Assembly: GCF_033193315.1 (NCBI RefSeq)
Contig: NZ_CP136187.1
Coordinates: forward strand, 2,445,501 to 2,509,500
Reading direction: 5' to 3'
From: Agathobaculum sp. NTUH-O15-33
GTDB lineage: Bacteria; Bacillota; Clostridia; Oscillospirales; Butyricicoccaceae
DNA length: 64,000 nt
Under the pieces are notes generated by a model. The model was not told the origin of the DNA. It did no database searches and saw only the letters and a list, made by a program, of their open reading frames with translations. Made by a program: the position numbers and the translations under genes. Shown piece after piece: positions 25,933 to 34,900 of the stretch (position 1 is the first letter of the stretch; every line of letters begins with the position of its first letter).

Positions 25933-28900
25933 TCATTTGGCCACCTGTCCGCAGTAGCGGGACAGGATCGCCGCTATTTCCGCTCTCGTTGCCGTTCCGG
26001 CGGGCGCGAGCTCCTGCTCTGTTCTGCCTGTGATCAGGCTCTTTTGCACACACCACTGCATGGCTTCCCGCGCCCACGCGGATACTTCGTTCGCATCCGT
26101 AAAGCCCGAGAGCTCCGCCCTGCCGTCGGTGTCAAAGCCCTTCAGCACCGCGTAGCGGTACAGGATCGCCGCGGTCTGTTCGCGGGTGATCGGATCGTCC
26201 GGACCAAAGCGGTCGTTGCCGTAGCCGCCCGCCACATCGGTCTGCGTGGCCCAGAGGATAGCGTCCGTATACCACTTGCCTTCCGCCACATCGGCGAAGG
26301 GCGACGCGCCGCTCACCGCTGGCGAACCCGCCATGCGGTACAGGATGGTCACCAGCATGCCGCGCGTGAGCGTTTCATCCGGCGCGAACCGGTCGCTTGA
26401 CACGCCCTTCATCAGCCCGTTTGCAAATACATAGTCCACATAATCGTGGTACCAGCTGCCGTAGGGGTTGTCGAGGAACGTGCCCTTGGTCGGGCAGCTC
26501 TCGCCGCCGTCGCAGGGGGTAAACCCGGCGTCGTCCGTGCCGGGCTTGTCCGGTTCGGCGGGCCCAGTGGCTCCGCCACCGCCGCCTCCGGCTCCGCCGC
26601 CACCGGAATCTCCGCCGCCGGTTCCGCCGCCGCTGTTGGTTTTCCATTGCGCCTGATATGTGGCGTCTGCCTGCGGGATTGTTCCGCTAAACGCCGGGAG
26701 CCAGCCCTCGAACGTGTAGCCTTCGCGCGTGGCTGTCGGCGCGGTTACGGCCGCGCCCCATTTGCCTCGCACGCTTGCGGCGCCTTCCAAAGTGCCGCCG
26801 TTCCCGTCGAACGTTACCGTATACGCCTTACGCTCGTAATAAATCTTTACCACCGTTTCGCCGCTGCCGAGGATCTTTTGCTGCTCCACCGGTCTCGCCG
26901 TGTAGTGCGCGAGCTCCTCCGCTGTTTCCGCGGTCATCTGGCCGGCGATGCCAATGCGTTCCTCCGTCTTTTCCGCCTTGTAGCTGCCGTCCGCCTGCTC
27001 CATGTACTGCTCCACCTTGTACGGAACGCCCATGGCGCTGGGGTAATACGTCACCGTAAGGGTAAGGTCGCTCGCCGGCATAATACCGGTTAGGCTGTTC
27101 GGAATCGCCACATAGCCGTCCAGCGCGGGGAAATCGGTGAACGTATACGCGCTGCCCGCCGCGAGCGTGCCGGTGATCGGCTCCGGCGCGGTCGCTCCGT
27201 CCTCGCAGACGAACTTCACGGTATACGTGTAATCCCGTGCCGCTGTGCTCCAACGCGCCACATAGGTCAGGTTTTCCGCGGGCATGGTCTCCGGCAGCTT
27301 CGCGCCCCAGCTCAGGAACGTGTAGCCGCTGTTCGCGTCCGCTTCCCGCGTCGGTTCTTCCGGTTCCGCGATGCGCTGGCCGTACAGCAGCGTGGTGGTC
27401 TGCGTTTCGTCCTCTCCCCACTTGCCGCCGTTGCCGTCCCAGACGACGTCATACTCGTTGCGCTTGTACCGGATCGTTACCACCGTATCGCCGCCTATGG
27501 TCTCCTGCGTATACGTTTCCGCCGTAAAGCCGGGGATCGGCATGGGCCTTGCCTGTGTTTCTTCGTCTACCGTGCCGCCCATGGTCTCTTCCACATAGAC
27601 GATACCATCCGTGTCGTCCATGGCCAGAAGCATCGGCATATCCGGCAGCGGTTCCAGCACGTGCTTTACGATGTACTTCGCGTCCGTGTTCGGGAAATAG
27701 GTCACGGTAAACGCGAGGTCGTTCGCCGGCATTGTGCCCGTTACCGTTTCAAGGCTCGGGAAGTATCCTTCCTTCTCCGGCGTGTAGATCGCGTAGTCCT
27801 TGCCAATGGCGTACACGTCCGAGATATCCTCAAAGGCTTCGCTGCCGTCCTTGTTTTGGTACGAGACCGTTACCTCATAGCTCCGTTCATCCGTGTCCCA
27901 CTGGGCGATAAAGTACAGGTCCTTCGCCGGCATCTCCGACGGAATGGCCTTATCCCATTTGCTGAACCTATAGCTGTAGTTTACGTCCTCATCCTTGGCA
28001 AGTCTTGTGGGCGAAGTGATACTGCCGCCGTATTTCACGCTCTGTATCGTTTCGTCCTCCCCATTCACCTTGCCGCCCGCGCCGTTCCACGTTACCTTGT
28101 AGCTGTTGCGGGTGTACAGAATTTCCACCACGGTGCCGCCGTCCGCGTTCACCGTCTGCTGCTCTATCGCTTGCGGTGTAAAGCCTGTGTAAACTCGCGG
28201 TTCGGCCCGCGTCTGCGTACCCGTCTGGCCGTACAGCAGATCAAAGTCCGCTTGCTCATAGGCCGTGCCGTTTAGGTTTTGCAGCTTATGCACCACCTTG
28301 TACTGTACCCCTTGGTTCGAGTAGTACGTCACCAGCACCTCGGTATCGTGCGACGGCATCGTGCCGGTCACGATCGCGATGGACGGCGTGTACCCTTCCA
28401 CCTTGGGCGATACCACACGGTAGCTCCGGCCCGCCGTTACCGTTTCTTGATGCGCTTCCGGCGCCGCCGTTCCGTCACCCATTTTGTAGGTCACGGTAAG
28501 CTGGTAGCTTTGCGCCGCGCGGCCATACTGCGCGGTATACGTCACGTTCTGCGGCGGCATGGTCTCCGGTACTTCCGGCGTCCAACCGGTGAATACATAG
28601 TCAAAGTTCGCGTCCGCCGGTCTCGTCAGGTTGGTGGGCCGGTCTATTGCCGCTCCATAACGATAGGTCGCGGTTTTGCTCTTTTCACCGCCTGAGAACG
28701 CGCCTTCTCCCGCGTTCCACGTCACCGTGTATTCATTGCGCGTGTAGCGCACTTCTACCAAGGTACTGCCATCTGCCGCGATTGGTTTCTGCACGACGCG
28801 CTGCGCCGTAAAGCCCGGATAGCTACGCGCCGCGGCCTTGCTCTCCTTGCCCGTCTCGCCCCGCAGGGTTTCGGTATCCGCAAGCTCATAGGCTTCGCCG

Positions 28901-31900
28901 CTTACCGGCTGGAGCAGATGTTTTACCGTGTACTGCGTGCCGGTCTCCGGATAATACAGAACCGTTACCACCGTGTTCTGCGCGGGCATCGTGCCCTTCA
29001 CGCTCGTCACGTTCGGGCGGTAGCCTTCTACCGCCGGGATGTCCTTGATCTCATAGCTTTCGCCGACGATAAACTGGTAGTCCTGCGACGCGTGGGCTTC
29101 CGTGCCATTTTCGTACTGATACCGCACGGTAAGCCGGTAGGTCTGGCGGTTGGTGTTCCACTTGGCGGTAAAGGACAAATCCCCCGCGGGCATCGTTTCC
29201 GGTATCTCCGCGTCCCAGCCGCCGAAGGTGTAGGCGTAACCCGCGTCGCTTGTGCGGGTCGGGTCCGCGGGCTTGGTGATTGACGCGCCGTACTTCACGG
29301 TCTGCGTCCATCTGTCCTCCCCGTTTACCTTGCCGCCCGCCGCGTTCCACGTCACCTGATACCCGTTCCGCGCGTACTTAATCTGCACTGTGGTATTGCC
29401 GTTCGCCAGAATCGTCTGCTGCTCCGGCGTTCCGGCGGTGTAGCCTTCGTAGATTTTGGGCACCGCCGCCGTCTGCGCGCCCGGCTGGCCGCGCTGTACC
29501 TGCTCGTCCTTGATCGGGCCGTAGGTCCCGTCCTCCTGTTCCAGAAGGTGCTGCACCTTGTAGGTCACGCCCTTGGTGGATACATAGGTAACAAGTATCT
29601 CCGTATCCTTCGCGGGCATGGTGCCGGTTACCACACTTTGGTTGGGCGCATAGCCCTCGATGCTCGGGCTTTCCACGTTGTAGCTGCCGCCGGTGCTCAC
29701 CTGTTCCCTATGCGGTTCGTGCGCCGTTGTGCCGTCCGCGAAGCGGTACAGCACGGTGAGCGTATACGGCTTGGCCGTGCGCTCGTACTGCGCCGTGTAG
29801 GCCACATCCCACGCGGGCATGGTATCCGCCACCGAAGGCGACCAGCCGGTGAACCGGTACGTGAACAGATCGTCCGCCGCCTTCGTTGGGGTGGGCGCTC
29901 CGGTGATTGCCGCGCCGTACTTTACGGTGCTGATTTTCGTCGCGGCGTTGCCGTCGAACTGGCCGTCCCCCGCGTTCCATGTCACCGTGTAGCTTTCGCG
30001 CTCGTACTGGATCTCCACCACGGTTTCCGTCTCGCTGGAAATGGTCTGCTGCGTCACGGAAGAGGGTTTCTTGAAGCCCGCGTACGTCTTGGCCGCGGCC
30101 TTGGTCTGCTCGCCCGCCGTACCGCGTAAGTATTCCGTCTCCGCAAGGGTGTAGCCTTCGCCTGCCGCGTCTTTTTGCAGGTGCTTCACTGTGTACCGCG
30201 TGGCGTTGTTCGGGTAGTACGTCACCGTGATCTCCGTATCCGCCGCGGGCATGATACCTGTAACGGTTTCCAGATTCGGCGTCATGCCCTCCACGGCTGG
30301 CGAACTCACGGTATAGTTTTGTCCCACGGTATAGACTTCGCTCTTGCTCGGCGCGGCTTCGCCGCCGTCCGCTTTTTTGTAGTGCACCGTTAGGGTGTAT
30401 TGGTTCTGCACCGCGGACCACGTTGCAAAGAACGTCTGGTCCCCCGCGGGCATCGTCTGCGGTACCGACGGCTCCCATCCGGCAAACGCATACCCGAACT
30501 GCGCGTCTCCGTTCTTTACCGGCGTGGACGGCGGCGTAAGCGTTTCGCCGTACTTAACGGTCCGCGTTACGGTCTTTTGTCCACCGATCGTGCCCCCGTT
30601 GCCGTTCCACACAACCTGATAGCTGTTTCGCGTGTAACGGATTTCCACCGCTGCCGTACCGTCCGCGCGAATGGTGGTCTGCTGTACCTTCTGCGCCGTG
30701 TAGCCGTCATAGCTGCGCGGCAGGGCCGACGTTTGCGCGCCCGTTGTTCCGCGCAGCACCTCGGTCTCCTCGATGTCGCCGCCCACGGCCTCCCGCACAT
30801 GCTTTACCGTATACTCCACGCCGCTCGTGGAGACATAGGTGACCGTCTCCGTCGTATCCGACGCGGGCATAACGCCCGTTACCACCGTGCGGTTTGCCGC
30901 GTACCCGCTTACCTCGGGCGACGCGATCCGGTAGCTTTCACCCACCGACATGTTTTCCTTTACCACGGCTTGCTTCGCCTGCGTGCCGTCCGCGTACAGG
31001 TATTGCACTGTTAGCGTATACGTGCGCGGCGTTCTTATGTACTGCGCCGTGTAGGTCACATCGTACGACGGCATTTCACCGGCAACCGACGGATACCAGC
31101 CGCTGAATGTATAGGTATAGTTCGCATCCGCCGCTTTGGTGGGCGCTGTGGGCGCGCTCACCGCCGCACCATACCGCACGCTGGTAAGCTCATTCGCCGC
31201 GCCGCCCGGGAAGGTTCCGCCGCCCGCGTCCCATGTGACGGTGTAATACCGCCGCGCATAGTACGCCTTGACGACCGCCTTGCCGTCCGCTGTGACTGTG
31301 GCTTGCTCCACATGGTCCACCGTGTAACCGTCGTAATTCTTGCCGGTCTCGCTTGTCTGACGGTCCGCAAAGCCGGTCCGCGTTTCGGTTTCATATGCCG
31401 CGCCGTAGGTTCCGTCCGTCCCCGCGAGATAATGCTCCACCGTATAGGTTGCAGCGGTCGACTCATCATAATAAACCACCGTGACGTTTACATTGGATGC
31501 GGGCATCACGCCCGAAACGCTTGTTTGGCTCGCGGTTTTACCGCTCACCGCCGGGAAGCCGGACAAGTAATAGTCTGATCCCACCGCAAACTTTCCGCTT
31601 ACCGGTTCGGCGCCGCCGATCGCCTTTCCGTCCTGATCTACAAAGCTCACCTTCACCGTGTATACCCGCGCCGACGGCGTCCAGTACGCCGTATAGCTCT
31701 GGCTTCCTGCCGGCATCGTTTGCGGCACCGCAGCATTCCATCCCGCAAAGGTAAAGCTGTTTGCCGCTTCCGACGCGTGCCTTACCTCCGGCTCATTGAT
31801 CGTTTCGCCATACTGGTAGGTTTCGCTTTTTACTGCCGTCGTCAGTCCGGCATCGTTAAAGTACCCGCCGTTCGGATCCCACTTCACCTCATAGCTGTTG

Positions 31901-34900
31901 CGATTATATTTGATCTCGATCTCCGTCATGCCATCTCTATTGATGGCGGTCTGTGAAAATCCTTGTGCCGTAAAGCCCTCATAGGCCTTTGCCACAGCCT
32001 CGGTCTGTTCTCCCGGCGTACCGCGCAGTTGTTCGGTTTCCGCCATGACATATCCGGCCCCGGACAGCTCTTGCTTTTTGTGAACCACCTTGTATGGCGT
32101 ACCGCTATCACTGTAATACACAACGGTAAGGTTCAGATCGGTGCTAGGCATGGTTCCTGTAAGAGTCTGCTGGGTCGGCGTGTAGCCCGAGATATTCGGA
32201 GAATCCGCCGAATAGGTCTCCCCTGCCGCGACCGGCATTCTTTTCTCCGGCGCCGCCGTACTTCCGTTTGCGTACTGGTATTGCACCGTAAGTTCATACT
32301 CCCGCGCGGCTATTTCGTACTGGGCAGTATAGGTCACGGGGCCGCTGACCAGCGGCAGGGCCGCGCCCGGCGCATAGGTCTTTTTCCCATCGCTCCAACC
32401 GGTAAACGTATACCGGTATTGGCTGTCCTCCGGCCGTTCCGTTTCTCCGGTAAATTCAGGCGCTGCTCCGTATAGATAGGATTCCGATGTCACCGCACCG
32501 TTTACCGACCACAGCACCTGATATTTGCGCTCGGTTTGGCCAAAGACGGCGGTGTAAGTCGCATCCGCTGAAACCGGCGGCAGCTGCCCGGTGTATATCT
32601 TACCCGATGCGTCCTTCCAGCCTTGGAATACGAAATCCGCACTTCCCGTGGACTCTTTTTGCGGCACTGAGCCAAATAACGGTATTTCACCCTCTTCAAC
32701 GTTTTCGGTTGTCGTTTTACCGTCTACCACCCAACTAATCGCAAACGTCTTTTTGTCTGGCAGTTCCACCGTCACCTTGGTATCGGTTATGACATTTCCA
32801 ACGCTGTATACATAGATGGGTTGGTCGTCCAACTTGATTTTGGGACTTACCGGATCATTGTTCGCACGTACATCCGGATCGCCCTCCGCATAATCTCCGT
32901 TTAGCTGCAACGCGAACATATACGTACCGCCATAGCCGACTACATTGCCCGTTGTCAACGGTTCCACTGTGTACCCATAGCCTTCTACTACGTTGACTTT
33001 ACAGGTTTTTGTGGTCATGTTTTCAAATGTCAGCTTCGTATCCTCAGTAATATCCCACAGGTAATAGGTACTGCCATGCGATGTCAGCTTTTCCGTTTTT
33101 CCAGAGCTGCCAGTGGCAATGACTATGGGCGACGCATTCTGATACGCTGCGCTAAAATCAAATGTAAATGCGAACATCCCGCCATGTGCCACCGGATTTG
33201 ACATACCGTCGATCGGGACGATGCGGTAATCGGCGCTGTCCTCATAGGAAACGGTGTGGGTATGCGCAGCCAGCGCGTCCACCGTAATATGCTGGTCCTC
33301 CCGAATCGCTTCCAGTTTATAGGTGTATGTTGTACCGCTGATTCGGATCGGATCAAGCGCCTTTCCACCATTCGCGCGGACCACCGGCGCCGCGCCGGCG
33401 CAATCATACGCGACCGTCACAGTAAAGCTATGGCTGCCGTTATATGGCACTGTAGTAGCGTCCACCTTGGCGATTGTATAGCCGCTGCCGGTGCCGTAGG
33501 TAACCTGATAGCGGTTCAGCGTCAGACCGGTAACCGATACCGTATGATCCGCCTTGACGGATGGAATGGTATATACACCATCCCGCGCGGTAAGCTCCTG
33601 CGAACTGCCGCCCTCCGGTGTGGTGGTCACCTTAATCGACGACTGACTGTACTGAGGGTCTAGCTTGACGGTGAAGGAATAATCGTTGCCATGCGCCACG
33701 AACTCTGTATTTTCCGGCACCGCAACGATACGGTAACCAGTCTCTCCTTCCTTGGCGCGCACATGATAGATCTGTTCTACGCCGATCACAACGCTTTTCG
33801 GGCCATCCATGCTGATTTTATAAATACCATCCGCGGCCGGCTTCACCTCTGTACCGTTAACCTGTACGATAAACGGCGTATCGGTGGCGTTACCCGCTGC
33901 GTCCTTGACCCGAAACGCCAGCGTACCGCCCCGGCGTATGTCAAATGCATTGTCCTGATTGCCGGAATCCGTCCGTCCGATGGTTTGGCCCGTTACGACC
34001 TCTACCTGATAGCCCTGTGGTACTTCCATGACCGCCGAATAAATATCCAGATCGTAATAGAGCTTCAACGTGAGCGTCTTTCCAGCTTCCACTGTGCCGG
34101 ATGCTACGGTATTCGCCGCACGATAGTTAATTTGATAGCCGGGATAGGTTTTTGCCTGCGCACTTACCAAGGTACCGGCATCCCGCTCCAGCGGGCTTTC
34201 GGTTTCGCGCACTGTATAGTCGCCGTTCGGCTGCTGCTGATAATGCTGTACCTGATAGTAGCCCTGATTTACCTTCCACACGGCGTATAAAACAATCGTT
34301 TCCGTACTGGTGGGCTTGTAGCTGCCCGGTGTAAGGCCGCTATCCGGTGTGCTCGCTGTTTGGTTTTGGCTCCATCCAAGGAAGGTATACCCTGTCCGGC
34401 TGACCTTATCCGCGCCCGGCAGTGTAAGCGACGAATTAAGCGCCCGCACATTGACCGCCTGCACACTGCTGTCCAACACGCCGCCGTTCTCGTTCAGAAT
34501 AATGGTCGCCTGATTATTTCTCCAGCCCGCCGTGATCGTATGACCTTCCAAGCTGCTGATTTTGGTATCATTTTCGATTTTCCAGCCCATATCGGTAAAC
34601 CAACCGGTAAAGGTATAGGCGCCGCCCGTACCATTGTTCGGAGCTGGAATCGTGCCGCCAAACAGTGAACCGTAGGTCTGATCGTATTTTGCGTCAGCAA
34701 ACTGCTGCGTCATAGTACTGCCGCTAATCGAAGTATTCGCCAGCGTGGTCTTAAAGGTGACCGGCACGGTGATCGGCGTCCACTTCGCATAAAGCGTTAG
34801 CGTTCCATTGCCCGTATTGGAGGCTTTATCCGTCGCTGTTGCGGCAGTTCCCGTACCCGCCGCATTCTGATACCAGCCCTTAAAAGCATAGCCCTTGCGT